From NCBI GenBank assembly GCA_947503245.1, contig CANNCV010000001.1:309501-373500 (forward strand): DNA of 64,000 nucleotides. The letters run 5' to 3'. The notes beneath the pieces were generated by a model that did not search any database, was not told where the DNA came from, and saw only the letters and a program-made list of their open reading frames with translations. The stretch is from an uncultured Sphingomonadaceae bacterium (GTDB lineage: Bacteria; Pseudomonadota; Alphaproteobacteria; Sphingomonadales; Sphingomonadaceae). A program made the translations under genes and the position numbers. Positions 30,068-39,031 of this stretch are shown here, in pieces (position 1 is the first letter of the stretch; each line of letters starts with the position of its first letter).

Positions 30068-30828
30068 TGGCGCGGCTTACTCTGGCGACCACAACACCCG
30101 GCGAGCCGGAGATTTTCGCGTCCATTCAAGGCGAAGGCGCCAGCATGGGGCAGGCAGTCGCCTTTGTGCGCCTTTCGCGCTGTAACCTTGCCTGCACATG
30201 GTGTGACACGGCCTATACCTGGCATTTTGATAGCCAATATAGCGGTGATGATACTGCACATCGCGATGGTGAAGTTTTTGATCGCAAGGCCAATCAAATA
30301 ACATTGGATGTTGCCGATATTGCCGCGCGTATCGCCAAGCTTGGCCAAAAACGCTTGGTCATTACCGGCGGCGAGCCATTGTTACAGGCCGCACCGCTGG
30401 CCGATCTGGTGGAGCAGCTTTCTGACCTCGTGCCAGACATGGCATTTGAGATAGAGACAAATGGCACAGTGCCAGTGCCACCGCGACTGGATATTCGGCT
30501 TGACCAATTTAATGTCAGCCCCAAGCTGGCGCATAGCGGCAACGCTGCTGAGCTGGCGCTAATTCCTGAGCAATTGGCCTTTTATGCCGCAGATAGAAGG
30601 GCTTTTTTCAAATTTGTTATCGCTACGCCAGATGATGTGGAAGAGGTGCTGACCATACAGCGCAGATATGCCATAGCTGGGCATCGCATCTATCTTATGC
30701 CAGAGGGCGTGGACGCGGATATGTTAACCCAGCGCTCCAAATGGTTGGTAAATTCATGTATTATAAATGGTTTGGCCTATAGTAACCGACAGCATATATA
30801 CATTTTCGGCGACTCGCGGGGCACATGA
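30067..30828 (+). CDS. queE: 7-carboxy-7-deazaguanine synthase
   Basis: Radical SAM enzyme of queuosine (7-deazaguanine) biosynthesis converting CPH4 to CDG. The cluster motif is SRCNLACTWCD (CxxxCxxC), preceded by FASIQGEGASMG; VITGGEPLLQ is the second conserved block. Length (253) is normal. The start overlaps the valS stop (TAATG), so translation is coupled. queC and queD are not in the window. The downstream TIR-type gene begins 26 bases later on the same strand. Confidence 0.94.
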   Translation: MARLTLATTTPGEPEIFASIQGEGASMGQAVAFVRLSRCNLACTWCDTAYTWHFDSQYSGDDTAHRDGEVFDRKANQITLDVADIAARIAKLGQKRLVITGGEPLLQAAPLADLVEQLSDLVPDMAFEIETNGTVPVPPRLDIRLDQFNVSPKLAHSGNAAELALIPEQLAFYAADRRAFFKFVIATPDDVEEVLTIQRRYAIAGHRIYLMPEGVDADMLTQRSKWLVNSCIINGLAYSNRQHIYIFGDSRGT

Positions 30829-30854
30829 GCGAGTCTCTATGAGGGAGACGAAAC

Positions 30855-32708
30855 ATAGCAGACATTTTTATCAGCTATGCGCGCGCCGATCGCGACCGCG
30901 TTGAGCCTATTGCCGATTATCTGATCGCAGCAGGATATGACGTCTGGTGGGATCGTGATATCCGCGCGGGTGAAGAATTTGACAATATCATCGACAAGGC
31001 CATCAACACTGCCAAAGCGATTTTGGTTGTCTGGTCGAACAATTCGGTCTCCAGCAATTGGGTAAAGGAGGAAGCCGAAGACGGTATAGAGCGCAATTGC
31101 CTGGTTCCGGCCTTTATTGACCCTATCGTCATCCCTCGTGGCTTTCGCCGATTACAGGCGGCAAATTTCAGTGATCCGGATATCCCTGCTTTTGCATGCG
31201 AGGATTGGGACCATTTTATCGGTCGTATTGCCGAGCTGGTGGGTGCAACACCCCAAATCACGCCGGACCAACTCCCGAAAAAACAAGCCAAGCATCGCCC
31301 TCATGGTATGATTGGCCAATTCCCGGTGGGCGGAGGGAATAGCGGGCAAAATCTCACGCCAACGGGCAATGCCGCCACTAGTGACAGCACAGCTGCAAAT
31401 ATCGCGACACCATCAATTGCCGGTGATGCTGCTACCAAACCATGGTGGCGACAAAAAACTGCGCAAATTGGCGGCGCTCTTATGCTGATGCTGGTCGCGG
31501 TTATTGGCTATATGACCATTCCTGGCATGACTGTGGCCAACGTACCGCCGCCGCCAAAGGACTTAACGCCCGTAGTTTTGGGGATTTATCCGTCTGATTC
31601 ATTCGGACCATTGCAAAAACGCGGGCTGCATCTGGCTCTGGAAGGTGTCGCCCGCGACCTGACTGTGCTCGACCTAGAAGCGACTCTTACCGATCTGAAA
31701 ACACGCCAAGCACCTGATATGCTGACTGCGCTTGAAAATGCTTTGCGCGACCGGAATGTTGTTGCGGTGGTTGGCTCCTCCATCACCGAATTTACGCCGG
31801 CCATTTTGGACACAATAGAAAAAAGCGGCCGCAAGCCTCCGGTATTCTTGACTGCAGCGGGCGCACGTGATGTCTTTGATTGGGAGAATCGCAATATCCC
31901 GATTTACCGCATCGGTTCCGGCATGGATGAACGCGCAGAACAATTTGCGACCGTTGCAGAAGACACAGTGCGCGACGGACGCGATATTATCTTTCTGGTC
32001 GAGTCCATCCCCAATCAGGCAGAACCGACATTTGGCGAATTCTTCTTCCGCAAAATCTCCAAAGACCTGCCCAAATGGGATGAATGGGTCGGAGAAAACC
32101 GCGTTGAAAAAATTGTCTTTCAACGCGGTAATATCGTTGAGAGCCTGACATCAATCAACAAACAGGACATTTTTGACCAGAATAAACTGATTATTGTTCT
32201 GGGTCTGGGCAGCGATTATAAAGCGCTTGCCAACGAGTTTTACAGCGCCGACGCCCCTGTACGTAAAGCGTTATTAGGCGGATGGATGACCAGTTTTGCG
32301 GTTGATCCACTCTATCGCGAACAACCCATGCAGTTTGACCGGCTGTTTGACATGACCGATATATTTGAACAACCGGATGAGGCCATTGAAGACCGCTGGA
32401 GCAGTGCATTTGAACGCGAATATGGCACCTTATCGCCTTTGCTGCGCAACGAAGCACTGACATTCGAATCCGGCCTAGTGGTTTATAATGCCTTTCGCCG
32501 CATTGATGGCAAGCCGACCGCAGAAAAACTGACACAAGCCATTGGCGGCCGCAACTTCACCGGCATAAACGGCACAATCCGCTTCGATGATATGGGCAGG
32601 AATCTCGGGCCAATTGGCGGTGTTATGCCACTCAATTTCATCCGCTTTGATGGTGATAGCCAGAAATGGACCCGCATCACCAGCTTAGAGGAGCAGATGC
32701 AGCCTTAA
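30855..32708 (+). CDS. TIR domain - membrane helix - type 1 periplasmic-binding receptor, AUA start
   Basis: A 617-residue protein in three parts. The TIR domain (about 2-135) starts ADIFISYARADRDRV and contains VWWDRDIRAGEEFD and SNWVKEEAEDG; E73 in W-V-x-x-E aligns with the catalytic glutamate of NADase TIR domains such as SARM1. A Gly/Ser/Thr/Ala linker leads to a membrane helix (about 205-225). The rest (about 240-610) resembles type 1 solute-binding domains (LivK-like): VVLGIYPSDSFGPLQKRG, VVAVVGSSITEFTPAI, PPVFLTAAGARDVF. The frame is open from an in-frame TGA at 30840, and the only start at the Met position is ATA (30855), 7 bases after GGGAG. The next canonical start (TTG 31023) would delete a third of the TIR domain. 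Ligand-controlled NADase signalling is inference. Confidence 0.8.
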   Translation: MADIFISYARADRDRVEPIADYLIAAGYDVWWDRDIRAGEEFDNIIDKAINTAKAILVVWSNNSVSSNWVKEEAEDGIERNCLVPAFIDPIVIPRGFRRLQAANFSDPDIPAFACEDWDHFIGRIAELVGATPQITPDQLPKKQAKHRPHGMIGQFPVGGGNSGQNLTPTGNAATSDSTAANIATPSIAGDAATKPWWRQKTAQIGGALMLMLVAVIGYMTIPGMTVANVPPPPKDLTPVVLGIYPSDSFGPLQKRGLHLALEGVARDLTVLDLEATLTDLKTRQAPDMLTALENALRDRNVVAVVGSSITEFTPAILDTIEKSGRKPPVFLTAAGARDVFDWENRNIPIYRIGSGMDERAEQFATVAEDTVRDGRDIIFLVESIPNQAEPTFGEFFFRKISKDLPKWDEWVGENRVEKIVFQRGNIVESLTSINKQDIFDQNKLIIVLGLGSDYKALANEFYSADAPVRKALLGGWMTSFAVDPLYREQPMQFDRLFDMTDIFEQPDEAIEDRWSSAFEREYGTLSPLLRNEALTFESGLVVYNAFRRIDGKPTAEKLTQAIGGRNFTGINGTIRFDDMGRNLGPIGGVMPLNFIRFDGDSQKWTRITSLEEQMQP

Positions 32709-34405
32709 CGGCCCTGATTTCTCCAACGATCAACAACGCGTTCCAGAATCTGGTCTTCGCCACCTGTTTCATTCCACAATTCGGTGAAGCTTGGGTCATC
32801 CGATGCTGGCCGACGCTTGGCCTCCAGATCATCAAAAGACACACGAATGGGGATAGATACACCCTCGCCGCAGACAATACATTCACGGTTCCGCAGTGCC
32901 GGAATAGCATCCAGAAAACCCCTTGCGCCCTCTGGCATGGCGGCGCGAACAAAGGCTTGGTCGCGATCATTGTTCAAACGCATGGAGATGATTGTACCGC
33001 ATTGCGACAAAACACCTTCAGCCAAATCCGATGGGCGCTGCGTAATCAGGCCCAAGGAAACGCCATATTTCCGGCCCTCTTTAGCGATACGTGATAGAAC
33101 ATCACGAACGACACTATGCTCATGTTCGCTTGACGGAATATAACGGTGCGCCTCTTCACAAACCAGCAACACAGGGCGTTGCGGTTCATTGCGGCTCCAA
33201 ATCGCATAATCGAAAACCAGTCGTGAGAGCACAGCAACCACGGTTGATGTAATATCCGAAGGAATGCCGGAAACATCGATGATCGAAATCGGCTTGCCTT
33301 CACTGGGCAGACGGAAAATTTTCGAGATAAAGTCCGCCATAGTATCGCCAACCAGCATGCCGGAAAACATGAAGCCATAGCGCGGATCTGCCTTAATCTC
33401 TTCAATCTTGCCTTTTAATCGCATAAAGGGCGCATTGCTGTTCGACTTATCCAGCTTGCCCATGGCATCCTGAATCTGCGCAAGAAGGTCGGACATCAGA
33501 TACGGAATAGGCGAATCAACCGTCAATTTCTTAATGGACTGCGCCAACCTGTTTTTTGAGCGTGCAGCCAAAAGACACCGCGAAAGAATATCAGCATCGG
33601 TCGTCCGGTCCTGTCCTTCAGAGGTCAGAAAGACTTCGCAATGTTCTTCAAAATTCATCATCCAATAAGGCAAAGCCAAATTGTTGACATCATAAAGCGC
33701 ACCATTGGTTTTAAACGCGGCGGAATATTCACCATGCGGGTCAACCATGACAATATGGCCTTCTGGCGCCAGATCGCAGATGCGGTGCAGGATCAGCGCA
33801 GCCGAGGTCGATTTACCTGTACCGGTAGATCCGAGAAGAGCAAAGTGCTTGCCCAACATCGCATCAACATAAAGCGCACCGCGAATATCATTGGTCGGAT
33901 ATACTTTACCGATTTGAATATTGGCACGGCCATCAGAGGCATAAATCTGCTTCAGATCAGCGCTTGTTGTTGCATAGACTGCCGAGCCTGGAACCGGATA
34001 GCGCGTCACACCGCGCCGGAAATTATAAATCTTGCCGGTTAGCTTTTCTTCTTCTCCTTCACCCAGAAAATCAATCTGTGCCACGATCAGGCCTTTATGA
34101 TTCATATCCATACGCTGCGTGCGCACACTGGCCAAAAGCCAACGATTGCCGAGCTTTACTTTGACCTGACTACCCACTTGACCCGCCATTGCCACACTAG
34201 GGTCGCTGTCTTGCGACAGTTCATTAAGGCGCTGTGCGTCCACCAGAATCTGACTACCGGCACCGGAAATTTCAATAATCTCGCCAATATTCATCGGCGC
34301 CATTTTTTTAAGCGGATCGGCCGAAATAGCGGCGGCAACGCCTTCATCGCTCATCGGTTGGGGTGCTGGTGCAGTATTGAAATTTTGTTGGCTGATATCG
34401 TTCAT
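32705..34405 (-). CDS. HerA-like ATPase with HAS-barrel domain
   Basis: FtsK/HerA-superfamily ATPase (DUF87 type). An N-terminal HAS-barrel (about 30-130) precedes the ATPase core with Walker A GSTGTGKSTSA, the VMVDPHGEYSAAF block, Walker B-type RPVLLVCEEAHRYI, and the late motif GLITQRPSDLAEG. At 566 residues it is full length and should be active as a hexameric DNA or peptide pump. No NurA-like nuclease is adjacent. Its 3' end overlaps the 3' end of the TIR receptor gene by 4 bases in convergent orientation. HerA proteins partner with nucleases or NADases in known defence systems, but similar solitary HerA genes are common in sphingomonads, so a partnership is not established. Confidence 0.88.
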   Translation of the reverse strand: MNDISQQNFNTAPAPQPMSDEGVAAAISADPLKKMAPMNIGEIIEISGAGSQILVDAQRLNELSQDSDPSVAMAGQVGSQVKVKLGNRWLLASVRTQRMDMNHKGLIVAQIDFLGEGEEEKLTGKIYNFRRGVTRYPVPGSAVYATTSADLKQIYASDGRANIQIGKVYPTNDIRGALYVDAMLGKHFALLGSTGTGKSTSAALILHRICDLAPEGHIVMVDPHGEYSAAFKTNGALYDVNNLALPYWMMNFEEHCEVFLTSEGQDRTTDADILSRCLLAARSKNRLAQSIKKLTVDSPIPYLMSDLLAQIQDAMGKLDKSNSNAPFMRLKGKIEEIKADPRYGFMFSGMLVGDTMADFISKIFRLPSEGKPISIIDVSGIPSDITSTVVAVLSRLVFDYAIWSRNEPQRPVLLVCEEAHRYIPSSEHEHSVVRDVLSRIAKEGRKYGVSLGLITQRPSDLAEGVLSQCGTIISMRLNNDRDQAFVRAAMPEGARGFLDAIPALRNRECIVCGEGVSIPIRVSFDDLEAKRRPASDDPSFTELWNETGGEDQILERVVDRWRNQGR

Positions 34406-34536
34406 ATTATGACCCTGTTGTCTAATGAACGGAAATCTTAGCCAAATATGGTAAACAAATGGCTTACCGGATGATCAAAAACGGTCGAGCCAAATATTAA
34501 AGAGAAAAGCTGGCGGCCAGCAATAAAGCAAACACC

Positions 34537-35340
34537 TTAATTGCGTTGGAAGAGCAATCCTGCACCCAGCCCAAATGCAATAGAGATAAACACCGCAATC
34601 AGCCCGTAGACGAAGCTCGCTTTGTCAGCCGCAACAGCGACCAGCCTTTCAAAGCCTTGTTTTTCTATTTCTATCTCACGCGATTCTGCGGCCAAGACGC
34701 GGCCATCCTGCACAAGAAAAGTCTCCGCAATATATTGCCCTTCGCTAACATTGGGCGGAATTTGCAAGCGCGCCGTATATAATAAACCCTTTTCAATCGA
34801 GACGCCGTTTTCGCGCTGGAAATATAAGGCGTTGCGGCGCTTCAGATCGACCAGACCATCGGTGAATCGCTCTTGCTCATCCAAGTCAATCGCGCTAGCT
34901 GGCGATAATTGGAGATGCTCCAGCCCGAATTCATAAATCAAGGCCGTGCGCTCATCGACAATATCTTCAAGCGGGCGTGACGCAGCAATGGCGTAAAAGG
35001 CAGGGGCCGAACGAAATTCGGTACTGTCAGCATTAAGCCATATTCCGGCAATTTGGCGCTTTTCGCGTACGACAATAGACTGTGGCGGACCGCGCAAGAT
35101 AACGACAATATCAATATCGTCGCCCCTGCTGCGGCCATCAGGATAGGCAATCGCGCCGAATAGCAAAAGCTCCTCACCTGAAAAGCCATATTGCAGCTTA
35201 ACCGTACGCTGCGAGACATCTGGTACCAGAACCGGTTCGCTTTGGGCTTTGGCAGGAGAAAATATGGGGCCAGTAAAAGAGGCCGCCACCAAACACAGCA
35301 GGAATAATCCGCGCCAGCAAGATATGCGCTTGCCCGTCAT
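34537..35340 (-). CDS. TIGR02186 family membrane-anchored protein
   Basis: Secreted or anchored protein with an N-terminal signal peptide, a beta-rich periplasmic domain (about 40-235) and a single C-terminal membrane helix (FVYGLIAVFISIAFGLGAG). Its resemblance and position directly after a TauE/SafE exporter match the TIGR02186 family, typically found beside such exporters in alphaproteobacteria. Its ATG overlaps the exporter stop (ATGA). The exact role is unknown; assistance to sulfite or organosulfonate export is inferred from genome context only. Confidence 0.78.
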   Translation of the reverse strand: MTGKRISCWRGLFLLCLVAASFTGPIFSPAKAQSEPVLVPDVSQRTVKLQYGFSGEELLLFGAIAYPDGRSRGDDIDIVVILRGPPQSIVVREKRQIAGIWLNADSTEFRSAPAFYAIAASRPLEDIVDERTALIYEFGLEHLQLSPASAIDLDEQERFTDGLVDLKRRNALYFQRENGVSIEKGLLYTARLQIPPNVSEGQYIAETFLVQDGRVLAAESREIEIEKQGFERLVAVAADKASFVYGLIAVFISIAFGLGAGLLFQRN

Positions 35341-36251
35341 AGCTGCGTCACCGAATAAATTTCATCAGGCTGCCAACCAAGACCCAGAGCCAGCAAAAAT
35401 GCCACTGTCAAAACCATGGCAGCCAGAACCAACCGCAAATAATCAGGCGGCAGACGCTGGCCGAGACGCGCACCAAGCTGCGCGCCGATCACACTGCCAA
35501 ATAGCAATAAGACCGCCAGCACAATATCAACAGCTTTTGTGGTCATGGAATGCACCAAGGTCGCGGCTATGGTCACGAACAATATCTGGAATAGAGACGT
35601 GCCCACCACAACCTGCGCGCCCATTCCCAAAAGATAGAGCATGGCAGGAACCATCACAAAACCGCCCCCAACGCCCAGAAGCATAGTCAACATACCCGTC
35701 AACACACCCAATATGAGGGGCGCTAGCGGGGAAATATACAGCCCTGACCGATAAAAGCGCCAGCGTAGCGGCAATGCAGCAACCAATGGATGGTGCCGCC
35801 TTTTGCGAATAACCAGCCTTTTGCCAGTACGCCGTGCGTTGATGCTTTGCAGGCTTTCCCGCGCCATGAGCCCACCAATACTGGCCAGCATCAAGACGTA
35901 GATCATATTGATCACAACATCGATCTGACCCAGACTTTCCAGCAAGCGGAACATGCCTGCCCCAACTAATGTACCCAGCAGCCCGCCAATGGCGAGCACC
36001 CCGCCCATATGATAATCCACCGACCGCCGGCGGCTATGTGCGATGACACCGGAGACGCTGGCCCCTGTAACCTGTGTTGATGCAGATGCTGCAGCAACTG
36101 TGGGCGGAATACCGTAAAATATCAGCAATGGTGTTGTTAAAAAGCCGCCGCCCACGCCAAACAGGCCAGACAGCACACCGACGCCTAGCCCCAGCATGAT
36201 GATCACCAGTGCATTGACCGGCAAATTGGCAATGGGAAGGTACACGTCCAT
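35337..36251 (-). CDS. TauE/SafE family sulfite exporter
   Basis: Integral membrane protein with about eight hydrophobic segments in two repeat halves. The first half starts with GLGVGVLSGLFGVGGGFLTTPLL and the second repeats the motif in GMLTMLLGVGGGFVMVPAML, a TauE/SafE hallmark. The family exports sulfite, sulfoacetate or related anions. Two palindromes built of GGGTTAA/TTAACCC half-sites and a consensus TATAAT lie upstream, indicating repressible expression. It forms an operon with the TIGR02186 gene. Confidence 0.9.
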   Translation of the reverse strand: MDVYLPIANLPVNALVIIMLGLGVGVLSGLFGVGGGFLTTPLLIFYGIPPTVAAASASTQVTGASVSGVIAHSRRRSVDYHMGGVLAIGGLLGTLVGAGMFRLLESLGQIDVVINMIYVLMLASIGGLMARESLQSINARRTGKRLVIRKRRHHPLVAALPLRWRFYRSGLYISPLAPLILGVLTGMLTMLLGVGGGFVMVPAMLYLLGMGAQVVVGTSLFQILFVTIAATLVHSMTTKAVDIVLAVLLLFGSVIGAQLGARLGQRLPPDYLRLVLAAMVLTVAFLLALGLGWQPDEIYSVTQL

Positions 36252-36257
36252 GTCTAT

Positions 36258-36304
36258 GGGTTAATCCTTTTAACCCGCTATCGGAAGGGTTAATCCGGTT
36301 TAAC
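36258..36304. promoter_or_regulatory. Two operator-like inverted repeats upstream of tauE
   Basis: IR1 is GGGTTAA (36258-36264) with TTAACCC (36270-36276). IR2 is GTTAA (36289-36293) with TTAAC (36300-36304). The block GGGTTAATCC occurs twice (36258, 36287), 29 bases apart. IR2 lies where transcription from the TATAAT box at 36312-36317 would start, so a repressor bound here would block initiation. No regulator gene is adjacent. Confidence 0.65.
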
Positions 36305-36311
36305 AAAAGAA

Positions 36312-36317
36312 ATTATA
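36312..36317 (-). promoter_or_regulatory. Consensus -10 box for tauE
   Basis: A perfect TATAAT on the minus strand, about 60 bases upstream of the tauE start and just ahead of the palindromes. No good -35 hexamer sits at 16-18 bases, so an activator or extended contacts may be needed. Confidence 0.5.
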
Positions 36318-36356
36318 CCATTAGCCGCGATCTGGCAGGTCGTGCCAAGCAAATGG

Positions 36357-37586
36357 TCAGAAACGCGTCGAAACTGTCAGCGCTGCGCCCGAGCCAGGGG
36401 CCGCATTTCCAGCAACACGTTGGCGCCAATCCAGCGCGATTTGGGTTTGCTGTCCTGCTATAGGAAGGCGTGTTGACACTCTGGGCCCGATATCCAAGCG
36501 ATGAACACGCGCGATTCTGTTCTCTGCATCAGAAGATAATGGCCCTTGTCCGCCAGACCAAAGACCTGCGCCAACCGCAATTTCACGCTGTCCGTTCTGC
36601 ACCACCGCTTTTTCTGCGACCAGTTGCACATCGAAAAAATAGGCGCTGTCCTTGAGGCCAACAATACCGGCTTGGCCATATGCCGTGGCGCGCACATTGC
36701 CCGCCAGCTTCTGGGGTGGAATATCGCTGACGATATAGGCAGCAGGTTGATTGCTACCAGCACCATTTACCGTCACTCTTTGCTCGGCGATCAGTTGGAG
36801 CGGAATTTTGCGCGATGGCTTTATCGCTGCTCCCAGTGCCAATTCGGTCTGATTGGGGCCAGATAAAGAAGCCGTACTGCGCAAGAATAGTGATGGCGCT
36901 CCGCTGCTGGCCCAAGGATAATAGCGGGCAATTGCTCCAGCCTGACTGCCGCCATATTGCGCTCTACCACCTATTGTTTGCTGTCCAAATGCTGCATTAT
37001 CAGCACGCCAGAACACCCAGCTATCCAGTGCCCAGATATCACGCTTGGCTATATTGTCGCGTCCCGGCTTTGCACGCCTTACACCAGCGCCGGGCCTAAA
37101 ATCCTGCGCCAACATGCTATCTGCTGCCAATGCGCGCGCTGGTCTATCCGGCGAAAAACCACCAGTGCTGCGGCCCCATAGCAGCATTTGATGGCCCGCC
37201 AATATATCAGGAGATAAAGCAGCACCTGCAAATAACCGCTCACGCCGAGACTCTTTTTGTACATTATCAAACATGACATGGCTCACCGTCTTTATCGGTG
37301 AGGATGTGGCCTGATACTGCGCCGCCAAAATGGCGTCACCATCTGTACGGGGAGGTAATGAGACAGTGAGATCAATCTCTTCCCATAGTTGCTGCGCCGG
37401 GGTTTTGGGGGCATCGCCGTCCAAAACACCATTGGCGATGGCGCGCCCTCCTATCCAGAGCAACAACAGAACCAACAAGAAACGCAAGGCGCGGCCTGTC
37501 GCAGGCTCATCCGTTAGGGCATAAGGACAGTTTGGCTGAGCGGGGGAGTGAGGGGAGAAGCCTGCCATTAGCGCCATAAACTCCAC
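36357..37586 (-). CDS. NfrA-like C-terminal barrel protein, membrane anchored
   Basis: A 409-residue protein with a hydrophobic segment near residues 33-50, a polar middle, and a C-terminal half rich in alternating beta-strand patterns ending in a terminal phenylalanine (LTVSTRF), as in outer-membrane barrels. The final part (RLDIGPRVSTRLP ... WRQRVAGNAAPGSGAALTVS) recalls the C-terminus of NfrA-type proteins that pair with NfrB glycosyltransferases. Its start overlaps the stop of the glycosyltransferase gene by 19 bases, so the two are probably coupled. Identification rests on pattern and neighbour, not on strong motifs. Confidence 0.6.
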   Translation of the reverse strand: MEFMALMAGFSPHSPAQPNCPYALTDEPATGRALRFLLVLLLLWIGGRAIANGVLDGDAPKTPAQQLWEEIDLTVSLPPRTDGDAILAAQYQATSSPIKTVSHVMFDNVQKESRRERLFAGAALSPDILAGHQMLLWGRSTGGFSPDRPARALAADSMLAQDFRPGAGVRRAKPGRDNIAKRDIWALDSWVFWRADNAAFGQQTIGGRAQYGGSQAGAIARYYPWASSGAPSLFLRSTASLSGPNQTELALGAAIKPSRKIPLQLIAEQRVTVNGAGSNQPAAYIVSDIPPQKLAGNVRATAYGQAGIVGLKDSAYFFDVQLVAEKAVVQNGQREIAVGAGLWSGGQGPLSSDAENRIARVHRLDIGPRVSTRLPIAGQQTQIALDWRQRVAGNAAPGSGAALTVSTRF

Positions 37587-39031
37587 CGCAAATTCTGTAT
37601 TGCAAAGCCTTTATCAGCTTCAGGCGTTGGCAGCATATGGCGCGTTTTGTCCCAAAATACCGGACGCCCAGCCAGCAAGCGGCAATAAGAAAATACAGCC
37701 CTGCGCGCTGCCATTATGCTGATAATATTGGATATCATCATGCGCGGCACAGCCAGAATTGCCTGAAAAATACCGTAATAGCGGTAAGTGAAATAACAGC
37801 GCATCGCGAGCCGCCAGAGAAGAAACGCGGCATTTATTATCAAGAGCGTAATCAGGGGCGACGAATAAGGAGCAATATCATACCATCCCGCATTTTGTGC
37901 GAGGCTCAATATCAGGCCGCCTACCAGTGCCATATATGCAGCAAGCAGCACGACAGCACCCAGCATAGACCGGCGATCACGGATCCTCATCCAATATTCC
38001 GCCCAATGGCTATAATTTTTGCGCGATTGGGCGACTTGCCCCTGCCAGCCGAGGCGATCCCACCCGCTCAGAGCAATGCCCGCCGTCCAACGACTTTTTT
38101 GGCGGACCGCAGCGCTAAGATCATGCGGGAAATATGCCCGCGTTGCGATAAGCTCTCCATCTGCGGCATATTGGGTCGCAAAATACCCTTTGGCGCCGGC
38201 ATTATGGAGGCGGATACCCAGTTCATAATCTTCGGTAAGGCTCTGTTCTGAAAACGGACCTGATAATCCACTATCCTGACGCTGCACCAGATTTTCCAAG
38301 CATTGCCTGTCAATCGCGCAGCCCACTCCAGCCAATGGCAAGGACGCACCCAGCATCTGCCGGACAGGCATAAATTTGCCGTGCGCTTCGGCGAATTCAT
38401 CGCAATAATGGCCCGAAATAAATGCCGACCCAGGATAAGGCATGGGCAATACCGGCAATTGAACGGTCTGATGAGAACGCAAATGGTCCGCAAAAACCTG
38501 CAACGCATCAGGATGCACCATATCCTCTGCATCGTGCAGAATAATAGCGTCAAAATCGGCATCGTAGAGCATTTCATCATCGCGCATCGCTTGCCATAAT
38601 CGGTTCAAGCATTGGGCCTTTGTGGTCGGCCCGTTGAGCGGGTTCAGCACTATACGCACTCTTGGGTCAGTACCTGCCTGCATGACGGCCCTGATCGTCT
38701 CTGCATCATTGGGGTAGCAGCCCACATAGATGCGCAGCATAGAACAATCCCATATATTGGTTATATTCTGCAAAGTGTTCAAAATGACCGCAGATTCCTG
38801 CCATACGGGAATCATGACGGCAAAGCGGCTAGGTTTATTCTGCGTATAATAATTCGCTCTAAACTCTTTAGAGGATGGCATGTATTGCGGCTTTCTGGAT
38901 TTACCCGAGAGAAAGCGGAGCCATAAAAAATCTACAAAAATATCATCAATAGCGCCAAGACAAAGCCAAAATGCAGCGAAAAAACTGAATTCGCGGACCC
39001 AAAAGTCTATAAATGAAAATATCCCACCCAT
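37568..39031 (-). CDS. NfrB-like membrane glycosyltransferase family 2 protein
   Basis: Inner-membrane processive-type GT2 enzyme. A hydrophobic N-terminus, a cytoplasmic GT-A domain with FDAIILHDAEDMVHPDAL (DxD-like), a later acidic LTEDYELGIRLHNAG (ED motif) and RQKSRWTAGIALSG (Q-x-x-R-W), then three or four C-terminal membrane segments. This arrangement matches NfrB, the inner-membrane part of the phage N4 receptor polysaccharide system, but it lacks NfrB's extra C-terminal domain (487 versus about 745 residues). With the next gene it likely makes and exports a surface glycan. Confidence 0.82.
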   Translation of the reverse strand: MGGIFSFIDFWVREFSFFAAFWLCLGAIDDIFVDFLWLRFLSGKSRKPQYMPSSKEFRANYYTQNKPSRFAVMIPVWQESAVILNTLQNITNIWDCSMLRIYVGCYPNDAETIRAVMQAGTDPRVRIVLNPLNGPTTKAQCLNRLWQAMRDDEMLYDADFDAIILHDAEDMVHPDALQVFADHLRSHQTVQLPVLPMPYPGSAFISGHYCDEFAEAHGKFMPVRQMLGASLPLAGVGCAIDRQCLENLVQRQDSGLSGPFSEQSLTEDYELGIRLHNAGAKGYFATQYAADGELIATRAYFPHDLSAAVRQKSRWTAGIALSGWDRLGWQGQVAQSRKNYSHWAEYWMRIRDRRSMLGAVVLLAAYMALVGGLILSLAQNAGWYDIAPYSSPLITLLIINAAFLLWRLAMRCYFTYRYYGIFQAILAVPRMMISNIISIMAARRAVFSYCRLLAGRPVFWDKTRHMLPTPEADKGFAIQNLRWSLWR

